From Nostoc sp. TCL240-02 (lineage in GTDB: Bacteria; Cyanobacteriota; Cyanobacteriia; Cyanobacteriales; Nostocaceae), in the NCBI RefSeq assembly GCF_013343235.1, contig NZ_CP040094.1, forward strand, positions 806,501 through 870,500: 64,000 bases of DNA. The letters run 5' to 3'. Both the position numbers and the translations under genes were made by a program. Within the stretch, counting starts at the first letter, position 1, and every line of letters begins with the position of its first letter. This document shows positions 44,622 through 53,975 of the stretch, one piece after another. Below the pieces are notes generated by a model. It saw only the letters and a program-made list of their open reading frames with translations, searched no databases and was not told the origin of the DNA.

Positions 44622-47141
44622 TTATGTCAAAATCGCCCCACCCATCAATCGCTCATAGCGATATTTCAACTCTTCTTTCATCAAATACCAACGCTCTAAA
44701 GTTGCATCCATCTCTATTATTTTTTCTGCTGCTTGCCGCGCTAAAAGTAAAACTTCTTCATCGTCAACCAAACTCGCTAAGGTAAAATCTGGCACTCCAG
44801 ATTGACGAGTTCCCAGTACTTGCCCTGGGCCACGAAAACGCATATCCATCTCAGAGATGAAAAAACCATCCTGAGATTGTTCTAATACCTTCAGCCGTTG
44901 TTGAGCATCAGGACTCCTAGAACTGCTCATCAACAAACAGTAGGATTGAGCCGCGCCACGACCGACACGCCCCCGCAGTTGGTGCAATTGTGATAAACCA
45001 AATCGCTCTGCATTTTCGATGAGCATGACTGTAGCATTAGGTACGTCTACACCCACCTCAACAACGGTAGTAGAAACTAAAACCTGTGTTTGGTTATCAC
45101 GGAATTTGGTAATAGATTCGTCCTTTTCAGATGAACTCATGCGACCGTGGAGCAGCCCTACTTGAAAATCGGGAAAAACGCTTTCTTGTAACTTTTGATG
45201 CTCATCAACAGCCGATCGCAAATCCAGTTTTTCTGATTCCTCCACCAAGGGCAAAACCACATAAACTTGCCTACCTTGGGCAATTTCTCGACGGATGAGG
45301 TCGTAAGCATGGTTGCGTTGCTGACCCGATAATACTGTTGTTTGAATCTTTTGCCGTCCTGGTGGTAACTCATCAATTTGGCTCACATCCAAATCCCCAT
45401 GTATCGTCAGTGCCAAGGTTCGGGGAATCGGGGTAGCTGTCATAGTTAACACGTGTGGTTGTTCGCCTTTTTGCTGCAAACGCGCCCGTTGTTCTACCCC
45501 AAAACGATGCTGCTCATCTATCACCACTAACCCCAGTTGTTGGAAGTTTACAGAGTCTTGAATTAAGGCATGAGTTCCCACTAACAGAGGTAATTCACCA
45601 GTTCCTAACTGAGAATGGATTTGTCTTCGTTTAGCAATTTTAGTAGAACCTGTCAGTAATTCCACTGGTAAATGCAAGAGGTTAAACCAGCTAACTAATT
45701 TACGATAATGTTGTTCTGCTAAAACTTCCGTGGGAGCCATCAGCGCTGCTTGGTAGCCAGATTGAATTGCTGCGAGGATAGCTAGCACGGCGACGACCGT
45801 TTTACCTGAACCTACATCACCTTGCACCAAACGATTCATTGGCACAGGTTTTTGTAAATCGTTGAGGATGTGGTTGAGAACTCGTTGCTGTGCGCCAGTG
45901 AGTTTAAAAGGCAGTATTTCGTAAAATTTTTCTACAAGTTGACCTCGCGGGACGAGGATGGCGCTAGTTTGAATCGCTCTTGCTTGCTGCTGACGTTGCA
46001 GTAAACCAAGTTGCAGGTAGAAAAATTCATCAAAGACTAGGCGACGACGGGCAACTTGTAGGACGGCGCTATCGCTGGGAAAATGGATGTTAGCGATCGC
46101 ATCTTTCAATTCCATCAAACCATACTTCTGTCGCAAACCACTTGGCAAAGGGTCTTTTAGGCTAGCCGCAGCAGGTAAAGCAGCAATTACCGCTTGTCGG
46201 ACTGTATTTGCCACAACGCCTTCAGTCAATCCATAAATTGGCACTACTCGCCCAATATTCAACGACTCAATCGAATCTCCTGGATTTGCCAAAACCTCTA
46301 GTTCTGGATTATCAAGCGTCAAGCCGTATTTACTTTCTTTCACCAACCCACACGCCGCCAGAATACTACCCACTGGATAACGACGTTTTAAACTTTCTTG
46401 CCAAGCGCGACTACTAAAGCGCGTACCTGCGTAAAAACGACCAATTTTGATTTGACCGCTATTATCTTTTACGACCAGTTCTAAAATTGATAATTTCTGA
46501 TTTTTAGGGCTACTAAAGCAGTTACAACGCTTCACTGTAGCCACTATTGTCACCGTCTCACCTGCCTGTAACTCGCGGATATTCACCTGACGCGCATAAT
46601 CAATGTGGTCACGAGGATAATAGAAAAGCAAGTCGCGGACGGTGTGTAAACCAAGCCGTGCTAAATTATCAGCTTTTTTAAAGCCTATTTCTGGTAAATC
46701 ACTGAGTTTTTGCTCAATTTTTGGTGCAAGTCTCCGACTCACCTCAGTAAAAATTGGAGATTTTTGGTCGCGCCTTTGGTGCGCTGGAAGCGCAACTTGG
46801 ATTTTAGCTTGATAAGTTTTCCCCTGCTCCCCTGCTCCCTTGCTCCCCTGCTTCCCCTCCTCCCCTTCCTCCTGCTGGAGTTGTGATAGATACCTCCGAG
46901 TTTCTGCTACTAAATGTTGTCTTTCTTCCAGCGCTAGATGTGGATAACTAGCAAATTGCACTGCTAGTCCTTGCCAGCGGCGGCGTTCAGTTTGGGGTAA
47001 GCCTGTTGGGAATTTGCCCAAAGTCAGGCTTAAAAATTCACTGAAGCGATATTCTCTGCCCACCAAGTCTGTGAAGCCCCGTTCGGCTTCTATTGCCAAG
47101 GCTTTGTGCAATCGTATCCAATCTGGTTTTTCATTAGTCAT
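44622..47141 (-). CDS. recG: ATP-dependent DNA helicase RecG
   Basis: RecG remodels stalled replication forks and Holliday junctions. The 839-aa product has a cyanobacterial N-terminal extension (about 1-150), the wedge/OB domain (GETVTIVATVKRCNCF, about 190-300), and two helicase domains: motif I GDVGSGKTVVA (about 441-451), DEQHRFGVEQR, TATPIPRTLAL, motif VI QLHQLRGRVGRG, and the QDGFFISEMDMRFRGPG TRG segment. Residues about 90-112 (EEGEEGKQGSKGAGEQG) are low complexity and encoded by a short-repeat insertion. Upstream, a heptamer-repeat spacer of 60 bp separates it from the next minus-strand gene. Confidence 0.95.
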   Translation of the reverse strand: MTNEKPDWIRLHKALAIEAERGFTDLVGREYRFSEFLSLTLGKFPTGLPQTERRRWQGLAVQFASYPHLALEERQHLVAETRRYLSQLQQEEGEEGKQGSKGAGEQGKTYQAKIQVALPAHQRRDQKSPIFTEVSRRLAPKIEQKLSDLPEIGFKKADNLARLGLHTVRDLLFYYPRDHIDYARQVNIRELQAGETVTIVATVKRCNCFSSPKNQKLSILELVVKDNSGQIKIGRFYAGTRFSSRAWQESLKRRYPVGSILAACGLVKESKYGLTLDNPELEVLANPGDSIESLNIGRVVPIYGLTEGVVANTVRQAVIAALPAAASLKDPLPSGLRQKYGLMELKDAIANIHFPSDSAVLQVARRRLVFDEFFYLQLGLLQRQQQARAIQTSAILVPRGQLVEKFYEILPFKLTGAQQRVLNHILNDLQKPVPMNRLVQGDVGSGKTVVAVLAILAAIQSGYQAALMAPTEVLAEQHYRKLVSWFNLLHLPVELLTGSTKIAKRRQIHSQLGTGELPLLVGTHALIQDSVNFQQLGLVVIDEQHRFGVEQRARLQQKGEQPHVLTMTATPIPRTLALTIHGDLDVSQIDELPPGRQKIQTTVLSGQQRNHAYDLIRREIAQGRQVYVVLPLVEESEKLDLRSAVDEHQKLQESVFPDFQVGLLHGRMSSSEKDESITKFRDNQTQVLVSTTVVEVGVDVPNATVMLIENAERFGLSQLHQLRGRVGRGAAQSYCLLMSSSRSPDAQQRLKVLEQSQDGFFISEMDMRFRGPGQVLGTRQSGVPDFTLASLVDDEEVLLLARQAAEKIIEMDATLERWYLMKEELKYRYERLMGGAILT
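46808..46876. repeat. In-frame short-repeat insertion inside recG
   Basis: CCCCTGCTC-type units, identical in kind to the intergenic repeats, lie within the coding region and translate to a Gly/Glu/Lys linker between the N-terminal extension and the helicase core. Confidence 0.75.
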
Positions 47142-47205
47142 TGGTCATTAGTCATTAGTCATTAGTCATTGGTCATTGGTCATTTGACTCTGGACAAATG
47201 ACTAA
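47140..47205. repeat. ATTAGTC/ATTGGTC heptamer repeats
   Basis: At least seven tandem heptamers of CATTAGT/CATTGGT type between recG and the upstream gene; they touch the recG start codon. Confidence 0.8.
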
Positions 47206-48047
47206 TCTTCAAACCAACTAGCACGCCATGCAGCTTCAGCTTCAGCGATCGCTTTTTCACGATATTTCTTTTGATACTCTCGTCCCAGCTTGTTTAGCTG
47301 AACTAAAATACTACGAATTTGTCTGCGTTCAGAGGAGAGTGCCACATCAGCAAATTCAATTTCTCCTAGCCGCAGGTTAATAGCCATGATTTGGGTCAGT
47401 CCAGAATCTTCTGACTGCTGCTCATTTTCAATTTCAATTACTAAGTTTAATAAGTTTGGTGGCCCTGGCATAGCCTCAGCAGATGCTTCTGATGCAGCCG
47501 CAGCCGCTGCTGCTAAAATCGGTTCTGGTAATTTTTTAGGTAATACTCCAGATTTTTGTATTAAAACATTAGCATCATGCGATAGTTTTTTCAGTATATC
47601 TTGCGTTACTTCTTCTAAGTTCTGTTGCCATTTTACTAGTTCTATAGGATTAGAGGTGTCGGCGGTGAGAGACTGAGAATTCGAGGTGTCCAGAAGTTCA
47701 GAAGATGTTATTTCCTTATTCTCCTCATCTTTATCTTCTTCATCTCCTTTATCTAACCCAACTTCCTGACTTTTAATAGAAGTAAGCAATTGTTGCGCTG
47801 CCACTTGCCCCAACTTGCGGATGGCTTGTTGCAATTGCTGGCGCTGATTCAATGACAAATGCAGAAAGTTTTCGGGATACCCCTGTGTACAAAGGTGATA
47901 ACTCGCTAGAATCAACTGTTTTCGTACAGCTAGCCCCAAGGTGTTTAGATAACTAGCATAAGCGGTTTGTAGCTCTACTGCGATCACCCGAATCGCTTCT
48001 TGTAATGCTGCAATATCCCGTTCAATTCGCTCGATTGCTCTTGCCAT
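47202..48047 (-). CDS. Cyanobacterial coiled-coil hypothetical protein
   Basis: The 281-aa product has an N-terminal helical bundle (RAIERIERDIAALQEAIRVI ... QLQQAIRKLGQVAAQQLLTS), a disordered acidic linker (about 95-125), an Ala-rich segment (ILAAAAAAASEASAEA), and a helical C-terminus (INLRLGEIEFADVALSSERR, then QLNKLGREYQKKYREKAIA). No membrane helix. It is unrecognised beyond apparent conservation in cyanobacteria, and probably co-transcribed with recG downstream. Confidence 0.72.
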   Translation of the reverse strand: MARAIERIERDIAALQEAIRVIAVELQTAYASYLNTLGLAVRKQLILASYHLCTQGYPENFLHLSLNQRQQLQQAIRKLGQVAAQQLLTSIKSQEVGLDKGDEEDKDEENKEITSSELLDTSNSQSLTADTSNPIELVKWQQNLEEVTQDILKKLSHDANVLIQKSGVLPKKLPEPILAAAAAAASEASAEAMPGPPNLLNLVIEIENEQQSEDSGLTQIMAINLRLGEIEFADVALSSERRQIRSILVQLNKLGREYQKKYREKAIAEAEAAWRASWFED

Positions 48048-48166
48048 ATCTTTTCATTCTTGTCCATGTGAACTATTAAATAGTACAAATGTACGAATTT
48101 ATTTTATAATAACTTCCCAAAGGTTTTTAGATTTTAAATTAAATGCGATATTTCACCTATCTACTC

Positions 48167-48200
48167 AAAAAAACACAGGTCAGGCTATTTGCTTGACCTG
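48167..48200 (-). terminator. Intrinsic terminator of rpsB-tsf
   Basis: On the minus strand, CAGGTCA and TGACCTG form a 7-bp stem with an 11-base loop, then TG and a run of seven T (complement of 48167-48173). It lies 70 bp after the tsf stop. Confidence 0.85.
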
Positions 48201-48269
48201 CTTAGTAAAGAGTCATTTGTCCTTTATCCTTGGTAGAGACTAATGACAAATGACTGATGACTAATGATA

Positions 48270-49214
48270 TTACATGCTGCCAATTTGTGCAGCGACTTCA
48301 TCAGCAAAGCTAATTTCTTGCTTCTCAATGCCTTCGCCCAATATATAGCGGACAAAGCGAGTCACTTGAATCTCTGTGCCTAATTGGGTCTTCGCTTGCT
48401 TCAAAAGGTCTTCTACGGAAATACTTTGATCGCGGATGTAAGGCTGATCGAGCAAAGTCAGTTCTTTTAAGCGTTTTTCAATCCGTCCCTGAACAATCTT
48501 TTCTTTGATGTTATCTGGCTTGTTCGCCAAATCATCCTTACCCATTTCAATGTCTTTTTCCTTTTGGGCAACTTCGGTAGGAATTTGGTCTACGCTTACG
48601 TACTCGACATTTGGACAAGCTGCAACTTGCATTGCAGTGTTCCGTGCCAAGTTTTGAAACTCTGAGTTAGTAGCCACTGATTCAGTTTGAGAACCCAGTT
48701 CTACTAATACACCAACTCGACCGCCAGTGTGAATGTAGCTTTCTACTACACCTTGCGTGCCTTCCGCTAGTGCAAAATTGATAAAGCGACGCACTTGGAT
48801 ATTTTCACCGAGCGTAGCAATCGTTTGCTTGATGAATTCTTCTACAGTCCCGCTTGGATTCTCAGCATATTGTTGAGCTAACAAAGACTCAACACTATCA
48901 GCAGTCGCTGCTTGCTTTGCTAGGTTCTTAACTAAAGCTTTAAAAGCATCGTTACGAGCCACAAAGTCGGTTTGGCAGTTGACTTCGATGAGTACACCTA
49001 CTCGACCACCTGGTTGAATGTAAGTGTCTACTAGACCTTCTGCCGCAATGCGATCGCTTTTTGCTCCCGCCTTAGAGATGCCCTTTTTCCGTAGCCAGTC
49101 TGCGGCTTCTTCTACGTTGCCTTCAGTCTCTATCAGCGCCTTTTTGCAGTCCATCATGCCGGCACCAGTTTTTTGGCGTAGCTCTTGGACGAGTTTTGCA
49201 GATATTTCCGCCAT
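48270..49214 (-). CDS. tsf: Translation elongation factor Ts
   Basis: EF-Ts catalyses GDP release from EF-Tu. The 314-aa product has the UBA-like N-terminus ([20 protein letters not shown]), the [10 protein letters not shown]-Tu-contact segment ([14 protein letters not shown]), a second core repeat ([20 protein letters not shown]), and the C-terminal module. Length is typical of cyanobacteria, longer than chloroplast cores. It follows rpsB with a 207-bp spacer, the standard bacterial order. Confidence 0.96.
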   Translation of the reverse strand: MAEISAKLVQELRQKTGAGMMDCKKALIETEGNVEEAADWLRKKGISKAGAKSDRIAAEGLVDTYIQPGGRVGVLIEVNCQTDFVARNDAFKALVKNLAKQAATADSVESLLAQQYAENPSGTVEEFIKQTIATLGENIQVRRFINFALAEGTQGVVESYIHTGGRVGVLVELGSQTESVATNSEFQNLARNTAMQVAACPNVEYVSVDQIPTEVAQKEKDIEMGKDDLANKPDNIKEKIVQGRIEKRLKELTLLDQPYIRDQSISVEDLLKQAKTQLGTEIQVTRFVRYILGEGIEKQEISFADEVAAQIGSM

Positions 49215-49421
49215 TTTGCCTCAATTCCTAACTTGACCTCGAGTTGTAATCGCTCACGGATGTTGAGTATTTCTATCTTACTCAGGGCTGGGGCAGAAAA
49301 AATAATGAAGTTATCAGGTATGAGTTTTTTTGCTTCTACCTTATACCGCAAGGAATGGCGGATTGCTGCTACTCTGCAAACAACCGCCCTTCCTGGGACA
49401 CTTCCTTCACCCCTACTTTAC

Positions 49422-50216
49422 TTATTCCTCTTCTTCCTCGTCGGGAATTACGGCATCAGTATATTCGGTTTCTTCGTAGTCATCGTCATACTCACTACCG
49501 TCGTAATCTTCGTAATCATCTTCAGCATCTAGCTGACCGTGACGACCTTCATAAATGGCATCTGCCAATTTCCCGACTATCAGCTTAATTGATCTGATAG
49601 CATCGTCGTTTGCTGGGATGGGGATATCTACTACATCTGGATCGCAGTTTGTATCCAACATGGACACAATGGGAATATTCAGCTTTTGGCATTCTTGAAC
49701 TGCGTTATATTCCCGTCGTTGGTCTACGATTACCACGATATCGGGCACTTTCCGCATTGTTTTAATGCCACCTAAATATTTCTGAAGCTTCGTCATTTCC
49801 CGACGTAGCATTGATGCTTCTTTTTTCGGTAATAAATCTAGTGCGCCAGTTTCTTCACGGCGTTCTAAATCTTTCAAACGGTCTACCCGTGTTTTAATGG
49901 TTGCCCAGTTGGTTAACATTCCGCCCAACCACCGTTGGTTAATGTAGTGGGAACCACAACGGCTAGCTTCTTGGGCAATAATTCCAGCTGCTTGGCGCTT
50001 GGTGCCGACGAAAAGAAATTTCTTCCCTTGTTCTGCGTGCGATCGCATATAGTTGTAAGCATTATCCATCAACTGGGCAGTTTGTACCAAGTCGATAATA
50101 TGCACACCATTGCGGGAAGTATAAATGTAAGGAGACATTTTTGGGTTCCAACGCCGGGTCTGATGCCCAAAGTGAACCCCTGACTCCATCATTTGAGCCA
50201 ATGAAACTACTGGCAT
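49422..50216 (-). CDS. rpsB: 30S ribosomal protein S2
   Basis: The 264-aa product starts [20 protein letters not shown] and has the uS2 signatures [26 protein letters not shown] and [19 protein letters not shown], and [13 protein letters not shown], with an acidic C-terminal tail. ATG 50216 matches the family; a longer frame from 50261 adds 15 residues. A GGAG sits a suitable distance before it. The spacer upstream (50217-50440) may hold an rpsB leader but no hairpin motif was identified with confidence. Confidence 0.95.
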   Translation of the reverse strand: MPVVSLAQMMESGVHFGHQTRRWNPKMSPYIYTSRNGVHIIDLVQTAQLMDNAYNYMRSHAEQGKKFLFVGTKRQAAGIIAQEASRCGSHYINQRWLGGMLTNWATIKTRVDRLKDLERREETGALDLLPKKEASMLRREMTKLQKYLGGIKTMRKVPDIVVIVDQRREYNAVQECQKLNIPIVSMLDTNCDPDVVDIPIPANDDAIRSIKLIVGKLADAIYEGRHGQLDAEDDYEDYDGSEYDDDYEETEYTDAVIPDEEEEE

Positions 50217-50440
50217 ATATTTTTCAACTCCGATTCGGGTTAAACCTCCATCCAAGTGCATTTCCCAACCTGGGAAACACCCGAATTCTTAGATGTGCGA
50301 GATTAGTTAACCATACTAGGTTAGCACATTTGCAAGAGTTTGGTGGGGCGATAAAATAGCGCTACCCACTCAACAATATGGAAGCGCTATGCTTGTAATG
50401 ATGAAAATCTTGCTGTTGTGAACTACCTCAAAAGACCCAT

Positions 50441-50608
50441 CTACTCGCGGTCTTCTTGATCCTTGGGCTTGGATTTTTGTCGCCTTTGTTCTACCTGATC
50501 GTCAATAGTTTCTCTCATTTTGCGATCAGCAGCGTCCATAGCAGAATACTTAAAACGGTTGATTATGCCACTGAAGAAGTTGCTAAAGAATCTTTCAATT
50601 TCCTGCAT
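50441..50608 (-). CDS. Small conserved cyanobacterial protein (55 aa)
   Basis: A 55-codon minus-strand frame begins MQEIERFFSNFFSGIINRFK and ends in a highly charged tail (DQVEQRRQKSKPKDQEDRE). GAGGT lies eight bases before the ATG. The pattern (amphipathic N-terminus, hydrophilic tail) is what I recall from a family of small conserved cyanobacterial hypotheticals. The opposite strand has a longer frame but without such features. Confidence 0.65.
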   Translation of the reverse strand: MQEIERFFSNFFSGIINRFKYSAMDAADRKMRETIDDQVEQRRQKSKPKDQEDRE

Positions 50609-50957
50609 AATTTAATACCTCGGTATTTAAAGGTAAATTCTTGACTCTACATTGGTCTTGGATTTTCTAGTGGAAGGAAGTTGGAAATAAAATTCTAACC
50701 TTTGACCAATGACTGTATAAAACAGTCTCATTAATTAAATCAGTATTGTTGAGATTTCCGAGATTGAAACGCGGTAGGCACCCATCTATTCTATTCTGTC
50801 CGAGGTAATAAATGTGGCAAATTGGACTTTGGACAAAAATCAACAATCATTTCTCAAATTGGGATCACCGAAACAGTGCTGAGTGCTGTACGCGAATAGC
50901 GGGGCGTTTAGTCCGTAACGAGTGCTAAGTAAAAAAAAAGTAATAATTGCACTTCAT

Positions 50958-51050
50958 TAGGACTTACGCAAAACTATAGGGCGTAGGGGTAATCCATGAA
51001 TTGCCCCTACCGGAGAATAAGGGTTTTGGCTATTTTTTGCGTAAGTCCTA
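50958..51050. mobile_element. MITE-like palindromic element, 93 bp, with TTCAT duplication
   Basis: Terminal inverted repeats TAGGACTTACGCA / TGCGTAAGTCCTA, and nested inner arms GTAGGGG / CCCCTAC. TTCAT at 50953-50957 and 51051-51055 fits a 5-bp target duplication. No coding capacity, so it would need a transposase in trans. Confidence 0.75.
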
Positions 51051-51243
51051 TTCATTTCAGAAGGTCTGAGAGCAACTGCTTAAAAGTCATGGAAAAAGAA
51101 ATAAATATTTGTTTCGTTAGCGTAGCGGCACGAAGTGCGATGTGTAGCGCATATTTAATACGTCCAAGATCAATCCCCTAGATTTATTATCTCTCTTGGT
51201 TACTCAGCACTCAGTACTAAGTAGATGGACAAAAATATTTACA

Positions 51244-51361
51244 GTCATTGCGAGCGAAGCGTTCGCGGAGCGTCTTTAAGAGTTGTAATCCTAACCCTTG
51301 CGATTGCTACCCTGTGGGTTCTCCCAAGGAGTACATTCCGCTTTGCTTCATTCGCAATGAC
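51244..51361. mobile_element. MITE-like element, 118 bp
   Basis: Ends GTCATTGCGAGCGAAGC and the inverse of GTCATTGCGAATGAAGC. Internal AGCGTTCGCGGAGCG palindrome. No obvious target duplication. A small non-autonomous element or a repeat of REP type. Confidence 0.6.
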
Positions 51362-51384
51362 ATTGTGTAATTAATTCTGTCTGA

Positions 51385-52161
51385 CTACTTATCAGGGTCT
51401 ACATTGAGCGATCGCAACCTTGCCTTTAATTGTTCTATCTGCAATTCTGCCTGTTCTGCTCGTTGACGTTCTTGTTCTGCTCGTTGACGTTCTTGTTCTG
51501 CTCGTTGACGTTCTTGTTCTGCTCGTTGACGTTCTTGTTCTGCCAGTACTTCTGCTTGCTGCCTTGCCAAAACTTCCTGCCCCAAAGCCTCTGCCAGTTC
51601 ATTAGGGATGAGTAATTTTTCCCCAGTATCTTCTCGATAAAACCCAATTAGCCTTCCCTCAATTACCAAACGCAGTTGTAGCGGTTCACTGCGTCCATCT
51701 TGTATAGATTCGTAGATTTCTCCCCGCAGGCGATAGCCACGTAACTGTTGTTCTACCCACTCGCCTTTAGGGTCAAATAGCCAGTATTCTTTAACACCTA
51801 GCTGCTCATAGAGGGTCTTTTTGAAGATTTCATCTTGTCCTTTAGTACCAAAGGATGTCATTTCAAAAATAACTGTGGGTACTTGACCCTCTTCCCAGAT
51901 TTTAAAGTTGTCTCGACCACCGGGTGCAACATCAAAAATCACCATCACATCTGGGGCTACCCGCAACTTGGGAAAACCTTGTGCATAGTAAAGAAATTGA
52001 TTTCCTAATACTGTTGCCTGACGATTTGCCAAATACTGTTTCAGGACTTCTAAGGTAGTTAGTAAAGCATAAAGGTGGTCGTAGGTTTCTGCCACTGGTT
52101 GACCATCAGCACTGGGGTAGAATATTTCTGATTCGACACTAACAGGTAAAGTAGCCGTCAT
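51385..52161 (-). CDS. Uma2-family protein with C-terminal coiled coil
   Basis: The 258-aa product has the Uma2 core (residues about 25-185: PDVMVIFDVAPGG, TVIFEMTSFGTKGQDEIFKK, GVKEYWLFDPKGEW) and a C-terminal coiled coil built from four near-identical RAEQERQ heptads, then QIEQLKARLRSLNV. The heptads come from four 21-bp DNA repeats (about 51462-51545). The added coiled coil suggests oligomerisation. Nuclease activity is not shown for this subfamily. Confidence 0.82.
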   Translation of the reverse strand: MTATLPVSVESEIFYPSADGQPVAETYDHLYALLTTLEVLKQYLANRQATVLGNQFLYYAQGFPKLRVAPDVMVIFDVAPGGRDNFKIWEEGQVPTVIFEMTSFGTKGQDEIFKKTLYEQLGVKEYWLFDPKGEWVEQQLRGYRLRGEIYESIQDGRSEPLQLRLVIEGRLIGFYREDTGEKLLIPNELAEALGQEVLARQQAEVLAEQERQRAEQERQRAEQERQRAEQERQRAEQAELQIEQLKARLRSLNVDPDK

Positions 52162-52211
52162 GGTTGTAAAATCAGCGCTACGAGATTATTGTAAAACAAC
52201 TCTAGTTCTTC

Positions 52212-53009
52212 CTAACTTGAGATGTCCAAGCTTTTCAAAATATAACTAGATAACTCGCAAAATCCATCACCTTCGGCAGCATTGGTAATATAAGCAGGGT
52301 GATATTTCAACTGATTCATATATTCCAATACGTTGACCACGCCTACAGAAACAGGAAAATAACGCCGATCGAATAAACTTTCGTCATTGGGACTATCGCC
52401 AACAGTGACAATTTGTTCTGACGAGTACTGGGGTAAATATTCGCGCAATACTTGCAACAATCCCACAGCTTTGTCTTGTCCTTGGGATTTAATGTGGCAC
52501 TGCACATTGCTATAGGTAAATCCCCAAGCCATTTGTTGACAAAGACTATCTAGGGTTTGTAGTTCATCTTGACTCAAACCAGCTACATCAAAAGTCCAGT
52601 CGGTGACACGAAAGCGATTATCAGCAGATTCTTGGATTTGAGGAAATTTAGTTTGTAAATTCTCAAAAGTCGTAGCCAAGTGCTGGCGATGTTTGGCTAA
52701 ATCGGAAATAGGTGTTAATACTACTGGTTTGTGATTCCCAGGTGGAAAGTACAAACCACCATTTTCTGCGATCGCACCTGCCACTGGCATCAGGCTACTC
52801 AATCCACTCACCCACCCGGCAGAACGCCCTGTTACAATCAGCACCTTAATGTCAACTGCCGCTAAATCCTCTAAAGCTTGTAGCAGTGGGGTAGTAAATT
52901 TTCCTCGTCTAGTTAGCGTGCCATCCATATCTGTGGCTATCAGACGAATATTGCTAAAGCTTGTAGATGAAACGTCAGACAGGGCAGGGACGTTCTGGTG
53001 TCTGGACAT
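52212..53009 (-). CDS. HAD-IIB family hydrolase
   Basis: The 265-aa product has HAD motif I ATDMDGTLTRRG with nucleophile Asp and acid/base Asp, motif II IVTGRSAGW, and motif IV VTVGDSPNDESLF, with a Cof/sucrose-phosphatase-type cap between. It is a phosphatase of a sugar phosphate or similar small molecule; the substrate is not clear. Start at 53009 overlaps nothing on its strand and diverges from the next gene. Confidence 0.85.
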   Translation of the reverse strand: MSRHQNVPALSDVSSTSFSNIRLIATDMDGTLTRRGKFTTPLLQALEDLAAVDIKVLIVTGRSAGWVSGLSSLMPVAGAIAENGGLYFPPGNHKPVVLTPISDLAKHRQHLATTFENLQTKFPQIQESADNRFRVTDWTFDVAGLSQDELQTLDSLCQQMAWGFTYSNVQCHIKSQGQDKAVGLLQVLREYLPQYSSEQIVTVGDSPNDESLFDRRYFPVSVGVVNVLEYMNQLKYHPAYITNAAEGDGFCELSSYILKSLDISS

Positions 53010-53113
53010 ACGCAGTTTGTAAAAAGCTGTTAAAAATATTAATCATACAGCAAGATGGCATTGAAGATTTGGGCATCCTAAACATCAGGAGTCAAGTTTT
53101 TCAGTTTCCAACC

Positions 53114-53935
53114 ATGCCTACTTCGATGTATCTTGCCCAATCCTCAGGATTAAAGCCTAAAAAGGCATCCCAGGAAGTGCCAGCAAGTAATCCTCCAATA
53201 CCACCATTATTGGTGTTAACCTCTGGAGGACTGGCTTTCGCTGTGATTGCTTTAATTGTCTATAGTAAGCTCCAGAAGGATAAGCTGGAGAAAAAACTTA
53301 AGTTTGAACAATTCCGGGCGCGAGAATTAGAAAAAAAGTTTAAGCTGGCGCTGGAAACGATTCGCAAAATGGAAACTAATCCCGATTTGGTCAACTCACG
53401 GGACTTTAACCTAGATTATCTGCGAATGCGGATGTCAGAGGAGGTGTTTCATTTTGCAATCCTTAATCAAGTTAAGATTCAGATCAAAGAAAAAGTTACT
53501 CAAGCCCTGCGGCCAAATCAAGCCCAACTTGGATCTGTCGGAATTGCTAATAGCGCTGGACGGCAGGTAGATGAAATTTTTGATGTAGAGTATGAAACTG
53601 GTAGTCCAGGAAATTCTGCTAAACGAGTGCTGTTCCGCATTCAAGTCCGGTTAATGAAGTTACCAACGCAAGCAACTTCTGCAACTATTAGTCAAATTAT
53701 TGACTGTATAGAAACTTACCTAAGTCCCATAGAAGATGAAGATAGTTGGCAACCAACAATTCAAGGTCGGATTGCTACTATGCATTGGGATCAAAAGGCT
53801 AAACCCACGCCTCTGCTGGTTCTGGAGCAATCAAATGAAGGCGTGAATGTGACCTTCCGTACTAGTCGCCAACCAAATGCCCCAACTCCGCCGAACCAAC
53901 CTGGAATGAAAAAATCAAGCTCGGCTAGACAATAA
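53114..53935 (+). CDS. Membrane-anchored cyanobacterial hypothetical protein
   Basis: The 273-aa product has a Pro-rich N-terminus, one membrane helix (LLVLTSGGLAFAVIALIVY, about residues 33-52), a basic coiled coil (KDKLEKKLKFEQFRAREL), then a cytoplasmic domain (FDVEYETG, then RVLFRIQVRLMK, ATMHWDQKAKP). ATG 53114 is preferred; the frame's earlier ATG at 52967 would overlap the divergent HAD gene start. Conserved in cyanobacteria as far as I recall; function unknown. Confidence 0.7.
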   Translation: MPTSMYLAQSSGLKPKKASQEVPASNPPIPPLLVLTSGGLAFAVIALIVYSKLQKDKLEKKLKFEQFRARELEKKFKLALETIRKMETNPDLVNSRDFNLDYLRMRMSEEVFHFAILNQVKIQIKEKVTQALRPNQAQLGSVGIANSAGRQVDEIFDVEYETGSPGNSAKRVLFRIQVRLMKLPTQATSATISQIIDCIETYLSPIEDEDSWQPTIQGRIATMHWDQKAKPTPLLVLEQSNEGVNVTFRTSRQPNAPTPPNQPGMKKSSSARQ

Positions 53936-53975
53936 ATTATGCCTGTCATTGGTCATTTACAAAGGACAAATGACT

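Larger units (their letters stand above)
50609..51384. other. Gene-free region with two MITE-like elements
   Basis: 776 bp without a credible gene. It contains the 93-bp palindromic element at 50958-51050, a 118-bp element at 51244-51361, and a GTTAGCGTAGCGGCACGAAG word near 51117 that is another dispersed Nostoc repeat. Confidence 0.6.

Noticed and set aside
50456..50644. Plus-strand 62-codon frame
   Set aside because: Lies antisense to the better supported 55-aa gene, without a ribosome site.
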